A DNA stretch of 5,092 bases from an uncultured Actinomycetes bacterium. Its GTDB lineage: Bacteria > Actinomycetota > Actinomycetes > Nanopelagicales > Nanopelagicaceae. Numbering within the stretch: position 1 is the first letter of the stretch; each line of letters begins with the position of its first letter. Shown here piece after piece: positions 1 to 5,092 of this stretch. The translations under genes and the position numbers were made by a program. The DNA is taken from NCBI GenBank assembly GCA_903932705.1, contig CAIZHC010000150.1, forward strand, positions 1 to 5,092, in the 5' to 3' direction. The notes under the pieces are model-generated. The model worked only from the letters and a program-made list of their open reading frames with translations. It had not been told where the DNA came from and made no database searches.

Positions 1-460
1 GGTTTGCGAGCAAAATCGCATCGAGCTGACCCTGACCAACGATCACATGCATCTCGCGACCAATTCCGCTATCGCTGAGTAATTCTTGAATATCTAGAAG
101 TCGGGTCGTCTCACCATTGAGTTGGTACTCACTTGTTCCGTTACGGAACAAGATGCGAGAGATAGTTACTTCTGAGAAATCAATCGGCAAAACATTGTCA
201 GAATTATCGATAGTCACCGAAACCTCGGCGCGGCCTAGTGGAGCTCGACCACTGGTTCCGGCGAAGATGACATCTTCCATCTTTCCGCCACGCAGGGATT
301 TCGCTCCTTGTTCTCCCATAACCCAGGAGAGGGCGTCAACGACATTTGATTTTCCAGAGCCGTTAGGTCCGACCACGCAGGTGATCCCGCGCTCAAAGAG
401 CAGGGTCGTGGAGGATGCAAAGGACTTAAAGCCTTTGAGGTTAACGCTCTTCAAATACAC
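1..460 (-). CDS. smc: Chromosome segregation protein SMC, N-terminal part (gene runs off the left edge)
   Basis: The visible 153 residues are the N-terminal half of the ABC-type ATPase head of SMC, the DNA-entrapping subunit of the bacterial condensin complex (with ScpA and ScpB) that compacts and separates sister chromosomes. The start is typical of the family ([15 protein letters not shown]). The Walker A motif GPNGSGKS is at residues 31-38 with K37 as the nucleotide-binding lysine, the segment [13 protein letters not shown] at 56-68 carries the arginine-finger residue R57, and [12 protein letters not shown] at 139-150 holds the Q-loop. The hinge, coiled coils and C-terminal head (Walker B, signature motif) lie outside the window. 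The GTG at 458-460 is chosen because an in-frame TAG lies a few codons upstream and because it gives the usual family N-terminus. The gene starts 45 bases after mutM; a weak AGATAGG sequence 8 bases upstream may be its ribosome binding site. Confidence 0.96.
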   Translation of the reverse strand, partial: MYLKSVNLKGFKSFASSTTLLFERGITCVVGPNGSGKSNVVDALSWVMGEQGAKSLRGGKMEDVIFAGTSGRAPLGRAEVSVTIDNSDNVLPIDFSEVTISRILFRNGTSEYQLNGETTRLLDIQELLSDSGIGREMHVIVGQGQLDAILLAN

Positions 461-505
461 GGGGAAAACCTATCTCTATATGGGAGTGATTTCGGACAGG
501 AACCG

Positions 506-1330
506 CTACGAGCGCTGGCAGTGGGGGCAAAAATGCGATGAGCGCGCTGCTATAACTATTCGCTCTATTGGAGTTCCGCACCGCGAACATAGCTCACCAG
601 TACGTCCATAAGCCTTAAGTGAATGTGCAAAGTAACCACTCTCGCCGTTCACATTGATGTAGAGAGAATCAAAGGAGGTGCCACCCTCAACCAATGCTTT
701 AGACATTACAGACTCCACCGCGCGGAGCAAACTCTCCAGTTTTTGAGGTGAGAGTTCATCACACGGAGTTGATGGGTGAATTTTTGCCCGCCAGAGTGAT
801 TCATCTGCATAAATATTTCCAACGCCACTCATTAGACCTTGATCTAGCAGCGCTCTCTTGACTTCAGATTTTCTAGATCGAAATTTCGACTTCACTAATT
901 TACGATCAAAGCTCTCTTCAAAAATATCAGGAGCAATTTCGCTCACAAGCGTTGGAACGTCTCCCTCGTGCTTACTTATCGCAAGCCAACCAAAGGTGCG
1001 CTGATCTATATAACGTAACTCCTGCTTGGTATCTAGCGTCAGGCGTACCCGGAGATGCTTCTCATCGGCAATCGATGAATCTTGAACTCTGAATTGGCCG
1101 CTCATGCCCAGATGGGCAACTAGACAAAAAGGTCTATCTAATTCCAGCCAGAGAAATTTTCCGCGGCGCGAAATCTTAATAATTGTTGCGCCAACAAGTT
1201 CGGTCAAGGGAGCAATAGAACGCGGATTTGTTGCCCGATGATGGAGCGTATCGACTTTGGAAATTCTGCGATTAAGGCACCAAGCCTCAAGGCCTCTCCT
1301 GACAGTTTCTACCTCAGGAAGTTCGGGCAT
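506..1330 (-). CDS. mutM: Formamidopyrimidine-DNA glycosylase (Fpg/MutM), base excision repair
   Basis: Bifunctional DNA glycosylase/AP lyase that removes 8-oxoguanine and formamidopyrimidines from oxidised DNA. At 274 residues it is full length (E. coli about 269). The N-terminus MPELPEVETVRRGLE carries the catalytic proline P2, which must be exposed by removal of Met, so the start is fixed. E3 follows, and K58 in SRRGKFLWLELD is the conserved beta-elimination lysine. M76 (HLGMSGQF), R111 and F113 (DQRTFG) correspond to the residues that fill the gap left by the flipped base. GVGNIYADESLW at 169-180 belongs to the helix-two-turn-helix. The C-terminal zinc finger has C248, C251, C268 and C271 (CX2C-X16-CX2C), with R263 in its DNA-contacting loop. 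All key residues are present, so it should be active. The ATG lies inside the end of rnc (17-base overlap), with only a weak GAAG upstream, which fits translational coupling. Confidence 0.98.
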   Translation of the reverse strand: MPELPEVETVRRGLEAWCLNRRISKVDTLHHRATNPRSIAPLTELVGATIIKISRRGKFLWLELDRPFCLVAHLGMSGQFRVQDSSIADEKHLRVRLTLDTKQELRYIDQRTFGWLAISKHEGDVPTLVSEIAPDIFEESFDRKLVKSKFRSRKSEVKRALLDQGLMSGVGNIYADESLWRAKIHPSTPCDELSPQKLESLLRAVESVMSKALVEGGTSFDSLYINVNGESGYFAHSLKAYGRTGELCSRCGTPIERIVIAARSSHFCPHCQRS

Positions 1331-1994
1331 TTAATACTTCAAGCGCTAACTTGGCAGCTACTTGTTCTGCTTCTCGCTTGCTCTTTCCCTCACCTGGAGC
1401 AAAACGCTCGCCAGAGAGAAGAACGATTGCAGTAAATGATTTATCGTGATCTGGACCGGCCTCTTGAATTTCATATTCTGGAACGGTTAAGCCGCGAGCG
1501 GCAGCTAATTCTTGTAGCGCAGTCTTTCCATCGATACCCGCACCTTGCGCATTTGCAGATTCAATCAGTGGACCAAACCACTCGAGAACTTTTTCATTAG
1601 CGATGGTCAAACCATGTTCGATATAAATCGCGCCGACAATCGCTTCTAAGGTATCGGCGAGAATTGAATTCTTATCTCGACCCCCAGAACTCTCCTCGCC
1701 CTTGCCGATGCGAAGGAATTGTCCGAGGTTGAGTTGACGGGCGATAACTGCGAGCGCTTTGGTATTTACAACGCCAGATCGAAGCGGTGAAAGGCGACTC
1801 TCATCGAGATCGGGAAATTGGCGGTAGAGCTCCTGCGTGATAATTAAACCAAGGACGCTATCGCCTAAGAATTCCAACCGCTCATTTGTAGGTATGCCAC
1901 CAGATTCGTAGGCAAAAGAGCGGTGAGTTAAAGCAAGTTCAAGCAGGTTGGCTGATACCGAAATGCCGAGGCTTTCGGTGAGGCCAGCAGACAG
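1314..1994 (-). CDS. rnc: Ribonuclease III, probably using a CTG start codon
   Basis: Double-strand-specific endoribonuclease that matures rRNA precursors and cuts structured mRNAs. With the start at 1994 it has 226 residues, a normal length. The nuclease domain contains ALTHRSFAYE (21-30), the signature NERLEFLGDSVLG (37-49) with E38, E41 and D45, and ILADTLEAIVGAIY (111-124) with D114 and E117, so the metal-binding acidic set is complete. The double-stranded-RNA-binding domain runs from about residue 153 to the end (KTALQELAAARG; GKSKREAEQVAA). There is no ATG, GTG or TTG in this frame anywhere near the domain start. The nearest TTG and ATG are more than 200 bases upstream, across the whole of rpmF. 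The CTG at 1992-1994 has a GAGGT ribosome binding site 5 bases upstream and gives the same N-terminal length as actinobacterial homologues (about 20 residues before ALTHRS). The product is certain; the exact start is likely but not proven. Confidence 0.95.
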   Translation of the reverse strand: MSAGLTESLGISVSANLLELALTHRSFAYESGGIPTNERLEFLGDSVLGLIITQELYRQFPDLDESRLSPLRSGVVNTKALAVIARQLNLGQFLRIGKGEESSGGRDKNSILADTLEAIVGAIYIEHGLTIANEKVLEWFGPLIESANAQGAGIDGKTALQELAAARGLTVPEYEIQEAGPDHDKSFTAIVLLSGERFAPGEGKSKREAEQVAAKLALEVLNARTS

Positions 1995-1995
1995 A

Positions 1996-2169
1996 TCAGA
2001 CCTCGATGACCTGACGGCGGTTATAAGTACCGCATGTTGGACAAGCTGTGTGTTGCAACTTTGGTTGGTTGCACTGTGCGCAAGTTGATGTTGCAGCAGG
2101 AGTTGTCTTCCATGAGCTACGACGTGAGCGAGTGCGCGAGCGCGACATCTTTCGCTTTGGGACTGGCAT
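1996..2169 (-). CDS. rpmF: 50S ribosomal protein L32, zinc-ribbon form
   Basis: Small protein of the large ribosomal subunit, 57 residues, too short for many gene callers. The N-terminus MPVPKRKMSRSRTRSRRSSW is the typical very basic L32 start, followed by a KTTPAAT segment and a four-cysteine zinc ribbon: C30, C33, C43 and C46 (CAQC and CPTC separated by nine residues), ending in GTYNRRQVIEV. Because all four cysteines are kept, this is the zinc-binding version, not the cysteine-free paralogue that some bacteria use under zinc starvation. The ATG at 2167-2169 is preceded by a strong AGAGGAG with 7-base spacing. It sits between the DUF177 gene and rnc, its conserved setting in many bacteria. 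The TGA stop is one base from the proposed rnc start, and the last codons (GAG GTC) form part of the rnc ribosome binding site. Confidence 0.97.
   Translation of the reverse strand: MPVPKRKMSRSRTRSRRSSWKTTPAATSTCAQCNQPKLQHTACPTCGTYNRRQVIEV
2000..2004 (-). promoter_or_regulatory. Ribosome binding site that sets the rnc CTG start
   Basis: GAGGT on the minus strand, formed by the penultimate rpmF codon and the start of the last (GAG GTC). It lies 5 bases before the CTG at 1992-1994. With no ATG, GTG or TTG available in the rnc frame nearby, this site decides the start call. It implies that ribosomes finishing rpmF, or sitting on its last codons, start rnc. Confidence 0.6.
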
Positions 2170-2176
2170 GGTTTTG

Positions 2177-2183
2177 CTCCTCT
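2177..2183 (-). promoter_or_regulatory. Strong ribosome binding site of rpmF
   Basis: AGAGGAG on the minus strand, 7 bases before the rpmF ATG. It is one of the best matches to the anti-Shine-Dalgarno sequence in the window. It supports the small rpmF gene, and the need for its own strong site fits a gene that cannot be coupled to yceD because of the 114-base spacer. Confidence 0.85.
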
Positions 2184-2203
2184 AAATATTGCTGTACTGG
2201 ATA

Positions 2204-2323
2204 CTAACTGCGACCGCTGGGCGGAAGCTGCTTCAAGAGGAAAAGTATCCCCCAAAGGCCCAAAATAGTAAAAACGAGGGAAATCAGGAGTTTGGCCCCT
2301 TCCAATCCCCGAGCCCAGCCCAA
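2204..2323 (-). CDS. Possible small single-pass membrane peptide overlapping the yceD 3' end (speculative)
   Basis: A short open frame of up to 39 residues starts inside the end of yceD, in another frame, and ends at a TAG within the yceD-rpmF spacer. From residue 12 to 30 it reads LLISLVFTILGLWGILFLL: 19 uncharged, strongly hydrophobic residues bracketed by K11 and K31, followed by the polar tail QLPPSGRS. This is what a single transmembrane helix looks like. Possible starts are TTG at 2321-2323 (39 residues), TTG at 2303-2305 (33 residues) or CTG at 2285-2287 (27 residues). Only the CTG has a plausible ribosome binding site (GGAAGGGG, 8 bases upstream). No family is recognised. The region is T-rich on the coding strand, and T-rich DNA often translates into hydrophobic residues by chance, so this may not be a gene. 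Confidence 0.2.
   Translation of the reverse strand: MGWARGLEGAKLLISLVFTILGLWGILFLLKQLPPSGRS
2214..2234 (-). repeat. Two adjacent small inverted repeats upstream of rpmF
   Basis: On the + strand CCGC-TGG-GCGG (2214-2224) is followed directly, sharing one base, by GAAGC-T-GCTTC (2224-2234). In the transcript the first could form a 4-bp GC-only stem with a 3-base loop. The second is an 11-base near-palindrome that could fold as only a 3-bp stem, or be bound as a dyad by a protein. Neither is followed by a U-run, so they do not look like a terminator. They lie about 45-65 bases upstream of the rpmF start. Stems this short also arise by chance. Confidence 0.25.
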
Positions 2324-2844
2324 CGGATATCGGCCGCGGCATGGGCGTGGTCATCGGGCAGTTCAGCCCATTTCACGCCACAGGTAGGGCAGAGCCCTTC
2401 GCAATCCTCGCTACAGAGTGGGTTCACTGGAAGGTTCAGGACCAGCGCATCGCGGATCGGCCCATCCAGGTTGATGAAATCACCCTCCATCTCCAAGAGC
2501 TCATCCTCATCTTCGACATCAACCTCTTTCGCCTTGGGCTTCTGGCGATAGTCGACTTCGTAATGAAATAACTCTTGAAAACTCTCATCGATATCAAAGG
2601 AGACTGGATCAAGACATCTGGTGCATTCACCAATCGCCTCACTTGATAGTGAACCGGTAGCCAGCACGCCTTGTTCAACGGCTTCAACACGCAGATCCAG
2701 GTAGATCGCGCCATCACCAGGCACTATCAACAATGGAACACCAATAGGTTCGTGGTCATCAAAGGTGAGTTCGTATTCACGCATCTCCCCCGCGCGGCGT
2801 GGAAGATCGCTACAACTAAAGAGAAAAGGATTCTTAGTTGTCAT
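2284..2844 (-). CDS. yceD: DUF177 / YceD family protein, L32-associated
   Basis: A 186-residue member of the DUF177 (YceD) family, almost always encoded just upstream of rpmF. The family has been linked to ribosome or 23S rRNA biogenesis, but its biochemical activity is not settled. Visible features are the actinobacterial-style N-terminus (SDLPRRAGEMREYELTF, residues 12-28), a first cysteine pair C74/C77 in GECTRCLDPV, an acidic stretch at about 107-121 (EVDVEDEDELLEMEG), and a second cluster C144, C148, C152, C155 in LCSEDCEGLCPTCG. The cysteine clusters could bind a metal; this is inference. The protein ends with DIRWAGLGDWKGPNS. The ATG at 2842-2844 is 3 bases after the stop of the SepIVA-like gene, with no strong ribosome binding site, consistent with coupling. 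Unlike many relatives, it is separated from rpmF by 114 bases. Confidence 0.92.
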   Translation of the reverse strand: MTTKNPFLFSCSDLPRRAGEMREYELTFDDHEPIGVPLLIVPGDGAIYLDLRVEAVEQGVLATGSLSSEAIGECTRCLDPVSFDIDESFQELFHYEVDYRQKPKAKEVDVEDEDELLEMEGDFINLDGPIRDALVLNLPVNPLCSEDCEGLCPTCGVKWAELPDDHAHAAADIRWAGLGDWKGPNS

Positions 2845-2847
2845 GTA

Positions 2848-3324
2848 TTACTCGGAGAGTTCAGAAAGTATGTGCTTCTCTTCAAAGCCCTGTAGCTTCT
2901 CACGGCCACGATGAACGACATCTAGGGTCTTATTCAAGATTACCTCGAGGGTTGCCAGTCGAGAATCGATGTATGCCTCAATCTCTTCCCGTTCCACGCG
3001 CGCATCTTCTTCCACAGCAGTCAAGATTCGCTTCGCTTCAGCATGAGCCGCAGAGACAATCTCTGTCTGCTCCACCATGCGAGCTACCTCTTCGCGGCCA
3101 TGGGCGATAAGCGAATCTGCGCTAATGCGAGCCTCTTCTAAAATCTGTTCACGTGTTTCAATTATTTGTTGTGCGAGTGCAAAATCATGCGGGAAGGCGT
3201 TACGTGCTCCGTCCAAAAGCTCGAGCAACTCGCCACGGTGTACGACGCAACTTGCTGAAAGTGGAACACCTCGGGCCTCTTCGACCAATGAGATTGCGCT
3301 TTGTACGCGATCAACAGCTTCCAT
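2848..3324 (-). CDS. SepIVA/Rv2927c-like DivIVA-type coiled-coil protein, short form
   Basis: A 158-residue, highly charged, largely helical protein. The N-terminal part VEEARGVPLSASCVVHRGELLELLD (residues 14-38) resembles, as I recall it, the start of mycobacterial Rv2927c/SepIVA, a DivIVA-domain protein required for septation and cell-envelope growth in Mycobacterium. The C-terminal part also matches in style: QTEIVSAAHAEAKRIL (86-101), then YIDSRLATLEVILNKTLDVV (118-137) and HRGREKLQG. No signal peptide or membrane segment is visible, so it is probably cytoplasmic; the repeats of E, A, R and L suggest a coiled coil from about 50 to 125. Mycobacterial SepIVA is about 245 residues. Here the middle heptad-rich section appears much shorter while both ends are kept. 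The ATG shares its A with the coaD stop (TAATG), and its GGAGGT ribosome binding site lies in the last coaD codons. The family call is fairly safe; the role is transferred from distant relatives. Confidence 0.8.
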   Translation of the reverse strand: MEAVDRVQSAISLVEEARGVPLSASCVVHRGELLELLDGARNAFPHDFALAQQIIETREQILEEARISADSLIAHGREEVARMVEQTEIVSAAHAEAKRILTAVEEDARVEREEIEAYIDSRLATLEVILNKTLDVVHRGREKLQGFEEKHILSELSE

Positions 3325-3815
3325 TAATTACCTCCATGGACGAGCGCGAGACGCGCCTTTAATTTTTCCAGCAGCGGTGCAGGGATGTAATTCGAAACAT
3401 CGCCGTGATAACTAGCAATCTCTTTAACAAGTGATGATGATAAGAATGAATGTGCTGGAGCGGTGGACATAAAGAGGGTTTCGATGCCCTTAAGTTGAAG
3501 GTTTATCTGAGACATCTGAAGTTCGTAATCAAAGTCTGTAACCGCGCGCAGTCCCTTGACGATGATGTCGATATCGTTTGCTTCGCAGTAATCCACGAGC
3601 AAGCCTGACCAGGAATCAACTCGTACATTTGGAAATACCTTAGTAACTTCCCCGATCATCTCAATTCGCTCTGGAACGGTGAAGAGGGTGCTCTTTGTCT
3701 TATTAACTAGGACTGCGATGACGACCTCATCAAACATCTTGCTCGCGCGCTCGATAATATCGAGGTGGCCAAAGGTGATTGGATCAAAAGATCCGGGACA
3801 GACAACGCGTTTCAC
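3324..3815 (-). CDS. coaD: Pantetheine-phosphate adenylyltransferase (PPAT)
   Basis: Cytoplasmic enzyme that transfers AMP from ATP to 4'-phosphopantetheine, giving dephospho-CoA and pyrophosphate, the penultimate and rate-relevant step of CoA synthesis. The 163 residues match the family length (about 160). It is a Rossmann-like nucleotidyltransferase: CPGSFDPITFGHLDIIERA (6-24) contains the (T/H)xGH motif as T14-F-G-H17. LVNKTKSTLFTVPERI (36-51) has the substrate-binding lysine (probably K41), IVKGLRAVTDFDYELQMSQIN (85-105) has K87 and R90, and FLSSSLVKEIA (124-134) is the ISSTxIR-type ATP-binding motif. The start codon is GTG (3813-3815), overlapping the rsmD stop as GTGA, with no clear ribosome binding site, so coupling with rsmD is likely. 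The rsmD-coaD pair is widespread in bacteria. Confidence 0.98.
   Translation of the reverse strand: MKRVVCPGSFDPITFGHLDIIERASKMFDEVVIAVLVNKTKSTLFTVPERIEMIGEVTKVFPNVRVDSWSGLLVDYCEANDIDIIVKGLRAVTDFDYELQMSQINLQLKGIETLFMSTAPAHSFLSSSLVKEIASYHGDVSNYIPAPLLEKLKARLALVHGGN
3330..3335 (-). promoter_or_regulatory. Ribosome binding site of the SepIVA-like gene, inside the end of coaD
   Basis: GGAGGT on the minus strand, 5 bases before the ATG of the SepIVA-like gene. It doubles as the GGA GGT codons (Gly-Gly) near the coaD C-terminus. Together with the TAATG stop/start overlap, it indicates translational coupling of the two genes. Confidence 0.85.
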
Positions 3816-4399
3816 GGCAAAACGCTAGCAGAGTAGCCCCCGTAGTAGATACTGCCCTGACCGTATGAGCGAACTTTGATCTCTTCTAATTCAGCGGGCC
3901 AGGTAAATGCCTTGCCCTTACTCTCACGCTCAATTGCAATGATGCCGCGCGGTTGCAGAAGGTTCTTAGCCACGATTGTCGCAAGCAACTCTTCAATGAC
4001 GCCGTTAGAGAGCTCGTAGGGCGGATCCATAAAAATGATGTCATAGCGACCTTTTTCTCCGGCGTGATCTGATTCTAAGAAGCGATCAACTTTGGTGTGA
4101 AAGACGCGATAGGAACCAGCGGCGGACTTCACCAATTGGAAATTACTTATGGCGACGTTTCCCATATCGCCCTCAGATTCCACGGCATGCACTATTGCTG
4201 CTCCGCGCGAGTAAGCCTCAACACCAACTGCCCCGCTGCCAGCGAATAAATCTAAGAAATTCAAGCCGACGAGAGATTCAAACTCTGAATCGAGAGAGGA
4301 GAAGAGTCCCTCACGGGCGCGATCTGAAGTTGGCCGAGTGCGAGCGTCGGGAGGAGAGATCAGAAACTTGCCCTTTGCGCTTCCTGCAATGATTCTCAT
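3812..4399 (-). CDS. rsmD: 16S rRNA (guanine(966)-N2)-methyltransferase RsmD
   Basis: S-adenosylmethionine-dependent enzyme that methylates G966 of 16S rRNA (E. coli numbering) in the assembling 30S subunit. The 195 residues fit the family. The N-terminus MRIIAGSAKGKFLISPP and the TRPTSDRAREGLFSSL segment (21-36) are characteristic. FLDLFAGSGAVGVEA (48-62) is the glycine-rich SAM-binding motif I, ESEGDM (74-79) follows strand 2, and IIFMDPPYE (121-129) is the catalytic DPPY motif of N2-guanine methyltransferases. All expected motifs are intact. The ATG at 4397-4399 is 2 bases after the recG stop, with an AAGGGA ribosome binding site in the last recG codons. The gene ends by overlapping the coaD GTG. 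Confidence 0.97.
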   Translation of the reverse strand: MRIIAGSAKGKFLISPPDARTRPTSDRAREGLFSSLDSEFESLVGLNFLDLFAGSGAVGVEAYSRGAAIVHAVESEGDMGNVAISNFQLVKSAAGSYRVFHTKVDRFLESDHAGEKGRYDIIFMDPPYELSNGVIEELLATIVAKNLLQPRGIIAIERESKGKAFTWPAELEEIKVRSYGQGSIYYGGYSASVLP

Positions 4400-4401
4400 T
4401 C

Positions 4402-5092
4402 TTATCCCTTATCTACAAATGTACTTGCCTCATCAGCGCGTAATTCCAGAACTGCAGCAGCTAGCTCGGGTGTTTTCACCAGAGTCGGATCTGCTTCGAT
4501 AAGTTTACTTCCAATCAAGCGCGCCTTCTCAATCAAAGGTTCATCACGTAATACTTTGAGCAAGCGCAGATGTGAACGGACTCCTGATTGCGCTTTGCCA
4601 AGCACATCACCTTCGCTGCGTTGTTCTAGGTCGATGCGTGATAGTTCAAAGCCATCTAAAGTGCTTGCAACTGCAGTAAGTCGCGCCATAGCAGGTGAAT
4701 CTTCCGCGGCGGCAGATACAAGCAAACAAAGTCCCGGCACTCCTCCACGACCAACACGACCACGAAGTTGGTGGAGCTGTGAAACACCGAATCGATCACC
4801 ATCCATGATGACCATCATCGATGCATTCGGTACATCCACTCCTACCTCGATAACCGTGGTGGCGACAAGCACATCAATTTTTCCTTCAGCAAATGCCTGC
4901 ATAGTTGCATCTTTAAGTTCCGAACTCTGCCTTCCATGAAGTGGCGCGACTCGCAACCCTTTTAGAGCACCGAGTGCCAACTCTGGTGCCAACTCTTCAA
5001 CTGAAGTCAGCGGAACTTTCTCCTCTTTATCACCATCTAGAAGCTGGGCGATTGCGCGATCAATGTCAGTCATACCTTCGGGCTCTGCTTCA
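4402..5092 (-). CDS. recG: ATP-dependent DNA helicase RecG, C-terminal part (gene runs off the right edge)
   Basis: The visible 229 residues are the second helicase lobe and C-terminal end of RecG, the superfamily 2 translocase that remodels stalled replication forks and branch-migrates Holliday junctions. Numbering within the fragment: LHGR at 51-54 (motif IV region), VLVATTVIEVGVDVPNA at 74-90 (motif V), QLHQLRGRVGRG at 105-116 (motif VI with the arginine fingers), then the RecG-specific tail FELSRIDLEQRSEGDVLG (148-165) and AQSGVRSHLRLL (167-178), which couples ATP hydrolysis to fork regression. The frame stays open to the edge (EAEPEG before the first internal Met), so the ATG at 5071-5073 is not the start; the wedge domain and first helicase lobe lie outside. 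RecG rather than Mfd or PriA is supported by the tail and by the recG-rsmD-coaD order. Confidence 0.97.
   Translation of the reverse strand, partial: EAEPEGMTDIDRAIAQLLDGDKEEKVPLTSVEELAPELALGALKGLRVAPLHGRQSSELKDATMQAFAEGKIDVLVATTVIEVGVDVPNASMMVIMDGDRFGVSQLHQLRGRVGRGGVPGLCLLVSAAAEDSPAMARLTAVASTLDGFELSRIDLEQRSEGDVLGKAQSGVRSHLRLLKVLRDEPLIEKARLIGSKLIEADPTLVKTPELAAAVLELRADEASTFVDKG
4405..4410 (-). promoter_or_regulatory. Ribosome binding site of rsmD, inside the end of recG
   Basis: AAGGGA on the minus strand, 5 bases before the rsmD ATG. It forms the last two sense codons of recG (AAG GGA, Lys-Gly) before the TAA stop. This supports the start chosen for rsmD and coupling of its translation to recG. 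Confidence 0.65.

Larger units (their letters stand above)
2170..2283 (-). other. Spacer between yceD and rpmF; possible mRNA leader of rpmF
   Basis: At 114 bases this is the longest stretch without an assured gene in an otherwise gapless cluster. It holds the strong rpmF ribosome binding site at its left end, two adjacent short inverted repeats (2214-2234) and most of a speculative hydrophobic reading frame. There is no hairpin followed by a T-run that would make a convincing terminator. No -35/-10 pair with good matches and 16-18 base spacing was found: TAGTAT and AATATT boxes occur but lack a partner at the right distance. Whether it is a leader, a promoter region or simply relaxed spacing cannot be decided by eye. 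Confidence 0.4.

Noticed and set aside
461..505. Possible promoter for smc (TTCCTG, 16 bases, TATAGA)
   Set aside because: The -35-like box matches poorly and the -10-like box only partly; matches this weak are common by chance in a 45-base gap. No terminator-like hairpin follows mutM.
117..611. Plus-strand open frames such as 117-611, 2189-2551, 3077-3415 and 4556-4939
   Set aside because: They run antisense to well-identified genes, show no family motifs, and have low-complexity Ser/Arg/Pro-rich translations typical of antisense shadows.
1992..2000. Programmed +1 frameshift from rpmF into rnc at GTC TGA, similar in layout to the prfB site
   Set aside because: rnc is in the +1 frame and a Shine-Dalgarno-like GAGGT lies close by, but slipping from GTC to TCT gives poor re-pairing, L32 has its normal C-terminus at this stop, and an L32-RNase III fusion makes little sense. 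CTG initiation is simpler.
1314..2354. Treating the whole open minus-strand frame from the ATG at 2354 as a 346-residue RNase III with an N-terminal extension
   Set aside because: The extra N-terminal part overlaps the real rpmF gene and the end of yceD in another frame, is low in recognisable content, and would make the protein far longer than the family. The homologous region begins near 1994.
2436..2717. Second minus-strand frame inside the DUF177 gene
   Set aside because: It lies wholly inside yceD in another frame, has a composition typical of an out-of-frame translation and no motif. The yceD frame has conserved cysteines and family segments.
5071..5073. ATG as the start of recG
   Set aside because: The frame remains open upstream to the window edge, and the missing part of RecG (wedge and first helicase lobe) must lie there; this is an internal methionine.

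Overview
The window is a single-direction gene cluster: all recognisable genes lie on the minus strand and are read from the right edge to the left. In reading order they are recG (3' part only), rsmD, coaD, a SepIVA/Rv2927c-type coiled-coil gene, a DUF177/YceD gene, rpmF, rnc, mutM and smc (5' part only). The gene content and order, the SepIVA-type gene in particular, point to an Actinomycetota chromosome. Base composition looks roughly balanced rather than strongly GC-rich, and the genes are very tightly packed, so a streamlined, moderate-GC actinobacterium (for example a freshwater acI/Nanopelagicales-like lineage) is a reasonable but unproven guess. There are no signs of mobile DNA, CRISPR arrays, tRNA or rRNA.

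Region by region: 4402-5092 is the C-terminal third of the RecG helicase. 3812-4399 is rsmD (16S rRNA guanine-N2 methyltransferase), 2 bases after recG. 3324-3815 is coaD (last-but-one step of coenzyme A synthesis), starting with GTG and overlapping rsmD by 4 bases. 2848-3324 is a short SepIVA-like protein whose ATG shares one base with the coaD stop. 2284-2844 is the DUF177 protein that usually precedes L32. 2170-2283 is the only sizeable gap (114 bases); it holds short inverted repeats and a possible small membrane-protein frame. 1996-2169 is rpmF (L32, zinc-ribbon form). 1314-1994 is rnc, which seems to start with a CTG one base after the rpmF stop. 506-1330 is mutM, overlapping rnc by 17 bases, and 1-460 is the ATPase head start of smc.

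The genes combine DNA repair and chromosome handling (RecG, MutM, SMC), ribosome and RNA maturation (RsmD, YceD, L32, RNase III), CoA synthesis and probably septation or envelope growth. Several ribosome binding sites lie inside the last codons of the preceding gene (recG/rsmD, coaD/sepIVA-like, rpmF/rnc), which suggests translational coupling along a long transcript. No convincing promoter or terminator was found inside the window.

I see no novel defence or mobile system. The points most worth checking are the rnc CTG start, the shortened SepIVA-like protein, and the yceD-rpmF spacer with its possible hidden membrane peptide.
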